Source: Deinococcus sonorensis KR-87
Lineage (GTDB): Bacteria; Deinococcota; Deinococci; Deinococcales; Deinococcaceae
Direction of reading: 5' to 3'
DNA length: 64,000 nucleotides
NCBI RefSeq assembly: GCF_040256395.1
Contig: NZ_CP158296.1
Coordinates: forward strand, 124,001 to 188,000
Shown here one piece after another: positions 37,278 to 46,361 of the stretch. Position 1 is the stretch's first letter, and every line of letters starts with the position of its first letter. A program made the position numbers and the translations under genes. The notes below the pieces were generated by a model. It was not told the origin of the DNA. It saw nothing but the letters and a program-made list of their open reading frames with translations, and ran no database searches.

Positions 37278-37940
37278 TCAGTGGAAGTTGCTGAGCGTCA
37301 CGCTGGTGTTGCCGAGGGTGAAGGTCAGGCCGCATCCGGCGAGGGCATCGTCCGGCGCGCTGACGTCCGCGCTGGCGCTCACGTCGTTCTGCCCGCCACT
37401 GGTCAGGACCGTGATGGCCCGCTCGGTGGTGGCCTGGTCCGCGCTGATGGTGAAGCTGTGGTCGGACAGCGTGTAAGCCGTGCCGCCAAGCGTGGTGCCG
37501 CTGCGGGTGGCGGTCACCGTGAGCTTGGGCGTGCCGCTCAGGGTCGCCTGCCCCGCCTGATTGCCCGAATCCCAGACCGAAACCCTGAAGCTGTCCAGGG
37601 AGAAGGTGAAGGATGCCGGAGCCACGCATGGACCGCTCAGAGTAGCGCCTGTCATGCTGGCGGTGAGTTTGGCCGCGTGGGGACGCACATTGAAAGGCAC
37701 GTCCGACGGGAACTGCAGGTCAGGGAACGAGGCGGGCGGAGTGGAGCGGCTGGTGTCGTACTGCGCCGACCCGGTGACGCTCTGCACCTTTAGCACGGAC
37801 GAGGGCGTCAGCCGTGCGCCGTTGAGGTTCGCGGGATTGGCGATCGTCTGGGACGGCACCAGCGTCCCGACGACGCTTCCACACCCGGCGAGCAGCGGCA
37901 GAACGGTCCAGAGCAGGTGGATAGGGCGGAATGGGTGCAT
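37278..37940 (-). CDS. Hypothetical secreted lipoprotein
   Basis: 220 residues. The signal peptide MHPFRPIHLLWTVLPLLAGC ends in a lipobox (LLAGC). The mature part is Thr/Ser-rich with beta-strand character, and two cysteines near the C-terminus (GPC and AGCGL) could form a disulfide. No family is recognised. The ATG at 37940 is preceded by GAGGAGA at good spacing, so it is preferred over a start nine codons earlier. Confidence 0.72.
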   Translation of the reverse strand: MHPFRPIHLLWTVLPLLAGCGSVVGTLVPSQTIANPANLNGARLTPSSVLKVQSVTGSAQYDTSRSTPPASFPDLQFPSDVPFNVRPHAAKLTASMTGATLSGPCVAPASFTFSLDSFRVSVWDSGNQAGQATLSGTPKLTVTATRSGTTLGGTAYTLSDHSFTISADQATTERAITVLTSGGQNDVSASADVSAPDDALAGCGLTFTLGNTSVTLSNFH

Positions 37941-38342
37941 GCGGTTCTCCTCGTTCGGTCTCACCATTGGCTCGCTTCATCCCAGGTGACCGGCATTCTG
38001 GATGAAGGTCGTCGCCTCCGAGGGACAGGAGACGCCCAGCTTGTCCTGAGTGTCTGAAGGCACCATAGGGCCGCATTTCTGACAGGCCTCTGACTGAACG
38101 AGGGCGGGGCTGAGATTCACAGCGGCCGTGCCCCGCACTGTGGGGTGGTCCGGGGTCCAGGGTTCCCTGTGCGCTGGAGGGAACGTTGTGTCGGTCCGCG
38201 CCGGGGCGACCGTCAAGACCTTCCCTGACTCACTGGAACGCGTGATCCCTCCCCGGCGGTCTCCCTTCAGTCTGCACCACAGACAACACCATTCCTGAGG
38301 TCCATGCCGGTTGCTATGGTGGAGCGGCTACGGAGGCAGCCC
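37941..38342. other. 402-bp divergent intergenic region
   Basis: It separates the lipoprotein (minus) from the permease-acyltransferase fusion (plus) and so should carry both promoters. The ribosome site of the fusion gene (GGAGG, 38332-38336) is clear. A frame of 79 codons on the minus strand (37977-38216) lacks a ribosome site and any family motif. I see no confident promoter pair. Confidence 0.4.
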
Positions 38343-41300
38343 ATGACCGGACCGCGACCATCCGCCGTGACGCCCAGGCCGTTCAGACGTGTCCTGCGGC
38401 CATCCTGGACGCCGTACCTGTTCATCGCACCATTCTTTCTGGTGCTGCTCGGCTTCGGGCTGTTCCCGCTCGCCTTCTCGCTGTACCTGTCCTTCTGTGA
38501 CTGGAATCCGGTGCGCGGCCTGGGGGCCATCCGCTGGGACGGACTGTGGGCCTACCGCAACGTGTTCACCGACCCGCTGTACTGGCCGGCGTTCTGGCGT
38601 TCGGTCACCACCGCGCTGGCAGCCACGGTCCCTCAGCACCTGCTGGCCCTGCCGCTGGCCTTCGGCATCCACCTGGCGTTCCGCCGGGTGCAGGGCGTGC
38701 TAGGCACCGTGCTGTTCCTGCCCTACGTCACCTCGCCGGTGGCGGCGGGCGGCGTGCTGGGGGCGCTGTTCCTGTTTGCCTGGCGGCCACTGGAGGCCCT
38801 GCTCAGGGTGGTGCTGGCTCCCCTTGGGGTCGAGCTCCCCGCCGACCTGGGCAGCGGCCTGCCGTTTGAGGCGTTCTCGCTGCTCTGGACCACGCTGGGC
38901 TGGAACGTGTTGCTGTATCTGATGGGGCTGGGCATCATCCCGCGGAGCCTGTACGAGGCGGCCCAGGTGGACGGGGCCAGCCTGTGGTGGCAGTTCCGGG
39001 CCATCTCGCTGCCGCTGCTGCGGCCCATGATCTTCATCGCCTTCACCATCAGCTTCCTGCAGGCGGTGCAGGCGAACACCTGGCAGCCGGCGGCGAACGC
39101 AGGGGGGCTGAGCGTGCCGCCCTATATTTTCCGCACCGGCTTCTTCGAGCTCGACTTCGGGCTGGCTGCCGCGCAGACCTGGGTGTTCTTCGGGGGCGTG
39201 CTGCTGATCGTGGGGCTGGCGTATGCCCTGCTGGGCCGGAACTTCACCAGCCTGGACGTCTCGGCGGTGGGTGAGCAGGCCGAAGGCCCGCTGCACCTGC
39301 CGGCGGCCGCGCTGGTGGCGTTCAAACTGGTGCTGGCCGTGGCGCTGTTCATGGCGACCGTGCCGCTGGCCTCAGTGCTGCTGAACCTCACCCGCACCGC
39401 CAACTTCCAGCCGCTGGCGCTCGGGACGGATTTCCAGAACAACTATGACGACCTGCTGCTCCGCGTCCCGCAGTTCTGGCGCACGGTGTGGAACTCCAGC
39501 TACGTGAGCAGTCTGGCGGCCCTGGGCGCGGTCCTCACCTCCAGCCTGGCCGGCTTCGCCTTTGCGCTGTTGCCCTTCCGGCACAAGGAGCGGCTGTACG
39601 CGGCGGTGCTGGCCCTGATGCTGTTTCCCTCGCTGCTCAACATCATCCCCACCGCCATGTTGATGCAGGTGATCGGCTGGCTCGATCAGGCGCGGGCCAT
39701 GTGGGTGCCGGCGGCGGCGAGCGCGTTCGGCATCTTCCTGACGCGGCAATACATGGTGACCGCCCTGCCGGCGAGCGTTGTGGAAGCCGCCCGGCTGGAC
39801 GGGGCCAGCACCTTCACCATCTACCGTCGGCTGGCGTTGCCGCTCGCGGCCCCGGTGCTGGCCACCGTGGGCCTGCTGACCTTCATCGGAACCTGGAACA
39901 ACAGCATGAACGCGCTGGCTGTCTTCAAGACGCCCGAGACGCAGCTGGTGCTGCAGGCGCTCAGCACCGTCGTGCGACCCGGCGGCGACGGCACAGCGGC
40001 CTACCGCTTCGGGCTGGCCCTGGCCACCCTGCCCACCCTGCTGGTCTTCGCCCTCACCGCCCATCAGGTGTCGCGTGGCATGAACCTGGGCCGTTCCAGG
40101 TTGACCACAGGGACCCCAGCGGTGGCCGGTGACGGCCACCGCCCCAACGGGAGCGCGATCGGCGGGGCGGATGGGATGCGCGCCATCGCCTGCCTGATGG
40201 TCATCGCACACCACCTGGCCCAGCGATTCGATCCGTCCCGGCAACCGGCGGCTCTGCGCGAGCTGCACGCTTTCCTGATCACCGGACAGGTGGGCGTCAG
40301 CGCGTTTTTCGTGCTGTCGGGCACGCTGCTCTCGCTGCCCTTCTGGCGGCGCTACCTGAACGGCCAGCCGCGCCCCGACCTGCGCGAGTACGCCAGACGC
40401 CGCGCGCTGCGAATCGCCCCGGGGTACTACGCCAGCCTGCTGCTGAGCGTGCTGGTGAGCATTGCCTTTGTTGCGAACGCCGAGCATCCCTGGCTGCGGT
40501 TGCTAAGCGCTGCCACCTTCACGTCGGCCTTTCACTATCTGACGTTCTTCCCGGCCGATCTGAACGGCCCGCTGTGGAGCATCGGCTTCGAGGTGGTGTG
40601 CTACCTCCTGATGCCGCTGGGCATGCTGGGCCTGTTCGCCCTGCTGCCGCGCCGCTCGGCCGGAGCCGCGTTCGGCTACTGGATCCTGACGCTCGGCGTG
40701 GTCATGCTGGCGCACCAATGGACGCTCAACCACCTGGTTCCGGGCGGCGCCGGACGTGGTTGGCAGTACGGCATCGTGGGCGGTGCGAAGTTCTGGATGC
40801 CCAACTACAACCCCCTCGGGCTCTACGCGCACTACATCCTGGGGATCCTGGCCGCCGGGGCGATTGCCGTGGGGCAGCGGCGGTGGCGTGCGCACCTGAC
40901 CTTCGATGCGCTGGGTGTGGCGGGCTTTGCCGGGATGCTGGCACTACTGTGGCAGCTGCGGCACGCGCCTGAGTTCACGCACAGCGTCGGGGAGCAACCG
41001 TACTTCTTTCCGTGGCTTCCCGGCCTGGTGGCCCTGACGCTCGCCACGCTGCCCTTCTCACGCTGGGCCCGGTATGCGTTCGACAACCGCTTCTTCCGCT
41101 ACACCGCCCGGGTTTCGTTCGGCCTGTACATCTGGCACTACCTGATCCTGGAACTGATCCGGCTGCTGCATCAACCGGCCTTCACCTACGCGGGCATCGA
41201 CTCGCTGCCGGACTTCCTGGCCTTGTCCGCCGCTGCCGTGTGGCTGGCGTACCGCGGTGCCGCGCTCTCGTACCGGCACATCGAGGCGCCGTTCCTGCGG

Positions 41301-41777
41301 GGGGTGTCCAAGCAGGAACGGCGGGTAGAGCGAAGTGAACCATCCATTGCCCCGGCACCGTCCCGCCTGAACCTGCCCCGCCTGCTGCAGTGGAGCTTGG
41401 CGGGACTGCTGCTCGTGTATGCCGGGCATCACGTCTACTTCAGGCAGCCCAGCGGGCGCCAGCTGGCCAGCCTGGTGCAGAACCTGGCGCGCAACCCGGA
41501 GTTCCTCCCGGTCAAGTCCAGCGATGGCGCCGGGCTGCGCCGGTACGAATTCACCGCGCTCGGCACCACCGGCATGACCTGGCACAGCCCGAATGACTGG
41601 ACCATCGAGGTGCTCTCGCCCCGCTTCGCCCTGCACGAACTCGCGCCGGAGGTTCGCAGCCTGGGCATGCGCGGCGACCGCGAACGCTTCGAGATCACGG
41701 CTGGCCCCCTGATGGGCCTGACCGTGGACCAGAACCCTCTGGAAGTGCACATCTACAGCGCCGCTCAGCAGCAATAA
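38343..41777 (+). CDS. Fused MalF-like permease + MalG-like permease + acyltransferase-3 membrane enzyme
   Basis: A single uninterrupted frame of 1144 codons. Residues 20-300 are a MalF-type sugar ABC permease with EAA loop YEAAQVDGASLWWQ (204-217) ending in ISLPLLRP. Residues 320-582 are a MalG-type permease with a second EAA loop VEAARLDGASTFTIYRRLA (480-498). A 23-residue linker follows. Residues 606-985 are an acyltransferase-3 (OafA-like) domain: GGADGMRAIACLMVIAHH with catalytic His623 or His624, FFVLSGTLL, RRALRIAPGYY, LWSIGFE and VSFGLYIWH. A last membrane helix (1015-1031) leads to a 110-residue tail. The ATG at 38343 has GGAGG 6 nt upstream. Both EAA loops imply docking to an unlinked MalK-like ATPase. 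No binding protein is adjacent. The acyltransferase could modify the glycan carried by the transporter; this is inference. Confidence 0.88.
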   Translation: MTGPRPSAVTPRPFRRVLRPSWTPYLFIAPFFLVLLGFGLFPLAFSLYLSFCDWNPVRGLGAIRWDGLWAYRNVFTDPLYWPAFWRSVTTALAATVPQHLLALPLAFGIHLAFRRVQGVLGTVLFLPYVTSPVAAGGVLGALFLFAWRPLEALLRVVLAPLGVELPADLGSGLPFEAFSLLWTTLGWNVLLYLMGLGIIPRSLYEAAQVDGASLWWQFRAISLPLLRPMIFIAFTISFLQAVQANTWQPAANAGGLSVPPYIFRTGFFELDFGLAAAQTWVFFGGVLLIVGLAYALLGRNFTSLDVSAVGEQAEGPLHLPAAALVAFKLVLAVALFMATVPLASVLLNLTRTANFQPLALGTDFQNNYDDLLLRVPQFWRTVWNSSYVSSLAALGAVLTSSLAGFAFALLPFRHKERLYAAVLALMLFPSLLNIIPTAMLMQVIGWLDQARAMWVPAAASAFGIFLTRQYMVTALPASVVEAARLDGASTFTIYRRLALPLAAPVLATVGLLTFIGTWNNSMNALAVFKTPETQLVLQALSTVVRPGGDGTAAYRFGLALATLPTLLVFALTAHQVSRGMNLGRSRLTTGTPAVAGDGHRPNGSAIGGADGMRAIACLMVIAHHLAQRFDPSRQPAALRELHAFLITGQVGVSAFFVLSGTLLSLPFWRRYLNGQPRPDLREYARRRALRIAPGYYASLLLSVLVSIAFVANAEHPWLRLLSAATFTSAFHYLTFFPADLNGPLWSIGFEVVCYLLMPLGMLGLFALLPRRSAGAAFGYWILTLGVVMLAHQWTLNHLVPGGAGRGWQYGIVGGAKFWMPNYNPLGLYAHYILGILAAGAIAVGQRRWRAHLTFDALGVAGFAGMLALLWQLRHAPEFTHSVGEQPYFFPWLPGLVALTLATLPFSRWARYAFDNRFFRYTARVSFGLYIWHYLILELIRLLHQPAFTYAGIDSLPDFLALSAAAVWLAYRGAALSYRHIEAPFLRGVSKQERRVERSEPSIAPAPSRLNLPRLLQWSLAGLLLVYAGHHVYFRQPSGRQLASLVQNLARNPEFLPVKSSDGAGLRRYEFTALGTTGMTWHSPNDWTIEVLSPRFALHELAPEVRSLGMRGDRERFEITAGPLMGLTVDQNPLEVHIYSAAQQQ

Positions 41778-41935
41778 CGCGGTGCGAACCTGCGGTGGCG
41801 AGCCGGTGCCCTGCGGCAGATGTGCGCGGAGGGGGCGGGCCAGGAGCTCTCCCGACGCGCCAGCCTGGAAGCAGAACGGGCGCCGGTGAACGGCGGGCGT
41901 CAGTCAGCGGGTGGGGCGTGGCCCCTGTCGCCGGG

Positions 41936-42270
41936 GCACGCAGGTAGCCGGCCAGCGTCAGGAGGGTGGCGAAGATGCCCAGGATGGCCACCGCCGGCGC
42001 CAGCCCCGCCACGCCCAGCAGCAGGCCCGCGAGGCTCACCCCGACGGGTCTCAGGCCCTGACCCACCAGAATGCGGGCGCTGTACACCCGTCCGCGGACC
42101 GCTTCGGGCGTGAGCCGGGCGAACAGGGTTCCCACCATCACGTTCAGCGGTCCGAAGCACAGGCCCATCATCAGGGCGAGCAGCAGCGCCACCCACAGCG
42201 ACGGCGCAAACGCCACTCCGACGATGCACAGCGCCGGTCCGACGCAGCCGAGCGTGATCCAGTTCAGCGG
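41936..42270 (-). pseudogene. 335-bp fragment of an MFS transporter gene (copy 1 of a direct repeat)
   Basis: This block matches 44669-45003 in the same orientation with only about three base differences (for example ggtggcg against ggccgcg, and ccggtcc against ccggacc). It encodes about 110 residues of the C-terminal half of the complete MFS protein (NWITLGCVGPALCIVGVAFA through LTLAGYLRA). Homology stops abruptly at both ends, and there is no start or proper stop. It is therefore a gene fragment left by duplication or recombination. Confidence 0.85.
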
Positions 42271-42661
42271 GTGCGAGCAGGCCGCGCGGGTCGTCATTGG
42301 GGACGCCCGCCAGCCCGCCACCCAGACCTACACGCTGATGCAGCGCACCGCTGCCAGTGGCATGCTGATGGTGCAGGCTGGGAACACGGCCGGTCCGGTG
42401 AGTCTGGCCACCGTGCTGAACGGTTCGTTACAGGTCCAGGGCAGCCAGCGCGGTTCCACCACTGGTTTGGCTGGCGGCTCGGTCAGCGCCTCCACCCCTG
42501 GTAATTCCGGTACCACGGCCGGCGGTTCAGGCGCTGGCAGCGTCACCACCAGCAACACCCAGCCGGTCAGCGGCTCGGCGGCGGCCAGCAGCTCGCTGGG
42601 GGTGTCGGTCGGTGGTGTCAGCCTCGGCATCAGTGGCACGATCGGCGCTGACAGCAGGTAA
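42271..42661 (+). pseudogene. 3' fragment of a surface/secreted protein gene
   Basis: An open frame enters from the MFS fragment boundary and ends at 42661. It encodes about 128 residues: a beta-rich start (VVIGDARQPATQTYTLMQRT) followed by a very Gly/Ser/Thr-rich tail (GGSVSAS, GTTAGGSGAGS, LGVSVGGVSLGIS). Composition suits an exported or surface-associated protein. The 5' part, with start and signal peptide, is missing, cut exactly where the MFS fragment ends. A strong hairpin follows 7 nt later. No family is assigned. Confidence 0.6.
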
Positions 42662-42668
42662 AAACTCG

Positions 42669-42710
42669 GAAGAGCTGGGGAAGGACCTTCAAGCCCTTCC
42701 CCAGCTCTTC
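42669..42710 (+). terminator. Perfect 16-bp hairpin terminator
   Basis: gaagagctggggaagg (42669-42684) pairs without mismatch with ccttccccagctcttc (42695-42710) across a 10-nt loop. It lies directly after the truncated surface-protein frame. No long T-run follows, but the stem is very stable. It presumably ended the original intact gene. Confidence 0.8.
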
Positions 42711-42982
42711 CTGCCTGCCCACTGAAGGGAAGGCGTTCCCACCCCTCAGAAGGGGCATTCACTGCTGGCAGACCAGCCTCGTGATCCAACCGGCTTTGCT
42801 CTGCAAGGCACGGTGAGAAACTGTCCCCGCCATCTCTCTACATGCCGAAGGATGTGGGGGGAGCACCAGAACGTTGGAAGGCATATGCCGCCGTGAAGTG
42901 ATCGTGGGGCCAATCCTCTCTGGAATGCATCTGCGCCTACATGGGAGGTACGGCCCTCATCCGGTGCTGGTACGGTCGGGCC

Positions 42983-43858
42983 ATGACCCCAGAGCAACCG
43001 CCTCAGGCAGACGCCGGCCACGGAACGATTCTGGTGATGGGTGCCACTGGCACGGTGGGCGGAGAGATCGCCCGGCAGCTGAGCCGTTCGGGCGTGCAGT
43101 TCCGGGTGGGCGTGCGGCGCCCGGAGACGTTTCCTGAGCTGGCCGGTGCTGCGCCGGTGCGCTTCGATGCTGCCGATCCGTCCAGCTATGGGGCGCTGGA
43201 CGGGGTGGACCGGCTCTTTCTGCTGTGGCCCCCCGGCACCGACGTGCGGCGGGACGTGCTGCCGGTGATTGATCAGGCCGCTGCCCGCGGCGTCCGGCAG
43301 GTGGTGTTCCTGTCCATCCTGGGGGCGGAACGGATCCGGGTGGTCCCGCACCGCCGGGTGGAGGAGCATCTGGAACGGTCGGGGCTGGACTGGGTGTTCC
43401 TGCGGGCCAGCTACTTCATGCAGAACCTCAGTGGGGTCCACCGCGACGACATCCGCCTGCGCCGCGAGATCTTCCTGCCGGCCGGCGGGGGCCGCACCAG
43501 CTTTGTGGACGTGCGCGACGTGGCGGCCGTGGCCGTGCGTGCCCTGCTGACCGGCGAGGGCCAGGCCGCCCATAACCTCACGGGCGGCGAGGCCCTCAGG
43601 TATGACGAGGTGGCGAGCATCTTCAGTGTCACGCTCGGGCAGCGGGTGGAGTACACCAACCCCTCGCCGTGGCATTTCGTGCAGCAGAGCCGGGCGCGCG
43701 GTGTGGCCACCCCCTTCGCGCTGTTCATGCTGGCCGAGTACACCGTGGCCAGGCTGGGGCTGGCCGGCGAGGTCACCGGTGAGGTGCAGACCCTGCTGGG
43801 CCGCCCGCCGATCCGGCTGAGGCAGTTCGCGGAGGACTTCCGGGAAGCGTGGCTGTAA
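42983..43858 (+). CDS. NmrA-like NAD(P)-binding protein (atypical SDR)
   Basis: 291 residues. The N-terminal dinucleotide motif is LVMGATGTVGGEIARQL near residue 20. The protein lacks the YxxxK pair of classical SDRs and matches NmrA/QOR2-type proteins (VFLSILGAER, LRASYFMQNLSG, GGRTSFVDVRDVAAVAV, HNLTGGEALRYDEVA). Such proteins sense NAD(P) redox state or reduce quinones. TACGGT sits 6 nt before the ATG and no ribosome site is visible, suggesting a leaderless mRNA. It is convergent with the methyltransferase (13-nt gap). Confidence 0.87.
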   Translation: MTPEQPPQADAGHGTILVMGATGTVGGEIARQLSRSGVQFRVGVRRPETFPELAGAAPVRFDAADPSSYGALDGVDRLFLLWPPGTDVRRDVLPVIDQAAARGVRQVVFLSILGAERIRVVPHRRVEEHLERSGLDWVFLRASYFMQNLSGVHRDDIRLRREIFLPAGGGRTSFVDVRDVAAVAVRALLTGEGQAAHNLTGGEALRYDEVASIFSVTLGQRVEYTNPSPWHFVQQSRARGVATPFALFMLAEYTVARLGLAGEVTGEVQTLLGRPPIRLRQFAEDFREAWL

Positions 43859-43871
43859 CGCCCCGGCCGGG

Positions 43872-44504
43872 TCAGCTGCGGGCCCGACCCACCACCGCGA
43901 ATAGCGGATCACCGCGGCGCTGTCCATTCACCGTGGGGCTGCGGTCCAGCGCCACGATGTCGGTCCAGTTTCCCGCCGCTTCCAGATACTGCTGCACCAG
44001 CGCCAGATGGCCAGCGTCGTCCAGCCGGTGCCACACTTCCACCGCCTTGGTAGGGAAGCAGCGGTTGGAGAAGCTGATCACCACCGGCCCTCCCGGCATC
44101 AGCACCCGGCCCAGGTCGCGCAGCACCGTGACCGGGTCGGTGAGGTAATCGATGGAGACGGTGCAGCCGGCCGCGTCGAAGGTGTGGGATTCGAAGGGGA
44201 GCAGCGGGGTGGTGTTGAGGTTCTGGACCACAGCCCGGGTCAGACGCGGATTGGCCGCGAGTTCCCTGGCATTCAGTCCAAGTCCCACCACCTCCCGGTA
44301 GTGCACCTCGTCCGGCAGGTGGCTCACCCAGCTGCTCATCAGGTCCAGAATCCGGCCTTCTGACGGCAGAAATTCACGGTACAGCTGCGTGACGGCCGCG
44401 ATGGCCCCCTCGTCAATGTGGGTGACGAAGCGGGGCTGACGGTAGAACTGCTCGTCGGGCGTCTCGTCCTGACGGCGGAAGGCCGTACTCGGAAGGTCGG
44501 TCAT
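43872..44504 (-). CDS. Class I SAM-dependent methyltransferase-like protein
   Basis: 210 residues. The methyltransferase fold is suggested by ILDLMSSWVSHLP (strand 1 region, replacing the usual D-x-G-x-G), VVGLGLNARELAAN (acidic loop replaced by GLN) and FDAAGCTVSIDYLTD, then VLRDLGRVLMPGGPVVISFS. The unusual DLMSSWVSHLP motif in place of a glycine loop occurs in a subgroup that I know from plants and bacteria without defined substrate. No signal peptide. CACAAT lies 6 nt before the ATG. Confidence 0.75.
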   Translation of the reverse strand: MTDLPSTAFRRQDETPDEQFYRQPRFVTHIDEGAIAAVTQLYREFLPSEGRILDLMSSWVSHLPDEVHYREVVGLGLNARELAANPRLTRAVVQNLNTTPLLPFESHTFDAAGCTVSIDYLTDPVTVLRDLGRVLMPGGPVVISFSNRCFPTKAVEVWHRLDDAGHLALVQQYLEAAGNWTDIVALDRSPTVNGQRRGDPLFAVVGRARS

Positions 44505-44616
44505 GTGGCCATTGTGCGGGCCGGCATGCTCCTGTCTCTGTAGGGACGGCTTCAGCTGGCGGCAGGTCCGGAGCCGGTCGGTTCACGGCCCTGCGCGTAG
44601 ACCTTACCCTGCTGAA

Positions 44617-45903
44617 TTAATCGCCAGGGGCGGTGGGGGCCAGTTCATCGCCAGTGCGCTCGCCGCGTGCACGCAGGTAGCCGGCCAGCGTCAGGAGGGC
44701 CGCGAAGATGCCCAGGATGGCCACCGCCGGCGCCAGCCCCGCCACGCCCAGCAGCAGGCCCGCGAGGCTCACCCCGACGGGTCTCAGGCCCTGACCCACC
44801 AGAATGCGGGCGCTGTACACCCGTCCGCGGACCGCTTCGGGCGTGAGCCGGGCGAACAGGGTTCCCACCATCACGTTCAGCGGTCCGAAGCACAGGCCCA
44901 TCATCAGGGCGAGCAGCAGCGCCACCCACAGCGACGGCGCAAACGCCACTCCGACGATGCACAGCGCCGGACCGACGCAGCCGAGCGTGATCCAGTTCAG
45001 CGGATGTCGGCTGGTGCGGCGGCCCATCCAGATCACCATGCCCAGTTCGGACACCGCCAGCACCGAGCCGAGCAAGCCCACGCCAAGCGCGCCCCGGTTC
45101 TCGGTCTGAACCCACGACAGCGCCGCCGGCAGGTGCACGCCCACCATCAGCCGGTCGGCAATGCGCGGCAGAAACACGGCGGTGTACGGCTCCATGGCAA
45201 AGTTGACGCTGGCGAGGCCCAGCAGCGTCGCCCACAGGGCCGGCCGCTCCAGCACGAACGAGAAGCCGAAGCGGGTGCGTTCCCACCACGCCGCCAGTCC
45301 GCGCCCGGTGTCGGTCGCGCGGGCCACGGGAGGAAAGCGCACCAGCGAGTACGCCACCAGCGCGATCACAAAGGTCGCGGCGTTCACCCACATCACGCCC
45401 GGCGCCCCGATGCTGGCCACCAGAAAACCGGCGCTGATCGGGGCGAGCAGGCCACTGGTGGTCCAAGTGAGGTTGAACAGCGCCTGGATGCCCTGCACCC
45501 GTTCTGGCGGTACGAAGGTGGGCAGCGAGGCCTGCTGGGCGGGAAAGATCACGCTGCCCGTGAAGCCGGTCAGGGCTGCCGTCACGACCAGGACCGGGAA
45601 CGAGAGCAGGTGGAAGGTGTAGAGCAGCGGAATCAGGCTGATCCAGACGGCGCTCAGGCCGTTGGCGACCCGCAGCACCGTGCGGCGGTCCCAGATGTCG
45701 GTGTAGCTCGCCAGGCTCACGGTGCCGACCAGCATCGCCACCGTCCACGCCCCGATCACGGTGCCGGACAGGCCGGGCGAATGTGGGTAGAGGCGGTACA
45801 GGAACCATGCGAGCGCAATGAAGGTCAGTCCATTGCCGAAGGTGTTGATACTCTCGCCGATCCACAGAATCAGGATGCGGCGGTCACGCAGCAGGGAAAA
45901 CAT
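44617..45903 (-). CDS. MFS transporter (multidrug/macrolide-type exporter)
   Basis: 428 residues with about 12 membrane segments. The N-terminus LWIGESINTFGNGLTFIALA and the motif-A-like loop SYTDIWDRRTVLRVANG fit the MFS_3/MefA-like group of exporters. The ATG at 45903 has GAGGTT upstream; a frame 27 codons longer is not hydrophobic. Part of its 3' half (44669-45003) is duplicated at 41936-42270. The gene is divergent from the mannan operon. Confidence 0.88.
   Translation of the reverse strand: MFSLLRDRRILILWIGESINTFGNGLTFIALAWFLYRLYPHSPGLSGTVIGAWTVAMLVGTVSLASYTDIWDRRTVLRVANGLSAVWISLIPLLYTFHLLSFPVLVVTAALTGFTGSVIFPAQQASLPTFVPPERVQGIQALFNLTWTTSGLLAPISAGFLVASIGAPGVMWVNAATFVIALVAYSLVRFPPVARATDTGRGLAAWWERTRFGFSFVLERPALWATLLGLASVNFAMEPYTAVFLPRIADRLMVGVHLPAALSWVQTENRGALGVGLLGSVLAVSELGMVIWMGRRTSRHPLNWITLGCVGPALCIVGVAFAPSLWVALLLALMMGLCFGPLNVMVGTLFARLTPEAVRGRVYSARILVGQGLRPVGVSLAGLLLGVAGLAPAVAILGIFAALLTLAGYLRARGERTGDELAPTAPGD
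44669..45003. repeat. Direct repeat, copy 2 (within the intact MFS gene)
   Basis: 335 bp nearly identical to 41936-42270, offset by 2733 bp and in the same orientation. Here it lies inside the complete MFS gene, so this is the likely source copy. The repeats flank the surface-protein fragment, the NmrA-like gene and the methyltransferase gene. Confidence 0.88.
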
Positions 45904-46361
45904 GGCAGAACCTCGACAGGACAGTGGAGCACGCTCGCGCGGAGGAAGAAAGGCGGCTGCCAAGTCTACGAAGGTGCGGCACAAGAAACATGAATGCTGG
46001 CCCTGGAGTGTGCCGGAAAGGCAAACGGATCTGACCAGGTCATGAGTGCGACGCTGCTCGCCTGCCTGAAGCTGCTCGGGTTGAGGCGAAGGTGAGAAGC
46101 AAAAACCAGCTCTGCGTCCTGATCGGAAAACTCCCTGATCTGAATGGTTCGTGGCAGGTAGGACAACCTATTGCAGCTCAGGCAACAGAATATCCGAAGT
46201 TGTTATATACGCTTTTGCACTTGTCATGTTGACTTTTGTTCAAACTGTTCCTTACACTCATTTCAACGCAAAATTTTTATGAGGTGGCTCAAGGAGGTGT
46301 CGCTCGAACGACTGCCCGTCAGGCCCACTGTCCTGCCTTCCTGTCTTGACCGGAGGTTTCC
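45904..46361. other. 458-bp AT-richer divergent intergenic region upstream of the mannan operon
   Basis: Composition from about 46170 to 46285 is clearly AT-richer than the rest (ttgttatatacgctttt, cgcaaaatttttatg). It contains the promoter at 46229-46258. A 64-codon frame (46171-46365) has no ribosome site. cggcaca (45977-45983) and tgtgccg (46009-46015) form a spaced inverted repeat of unknown meaning. The ribosome site of the binding-protein gene is ggagg just before 46362. Confidence 0.5.
46229..46258 (+). promoter_or_regulatory. Candidate sigma-70 promoter of the mannan operon
   Basis: TTGACT (46229-46234) and TACACT (46253-46258) are separated by 18 nt. The spacer contains an imperfect dyad (acttttgttcaaact, 46232-46246) that could be an operator for the GntR/LacI-type regulator encoded in the operon. 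The binding-protein ATG is about 100 nt downstream. Confidence 0.6.
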
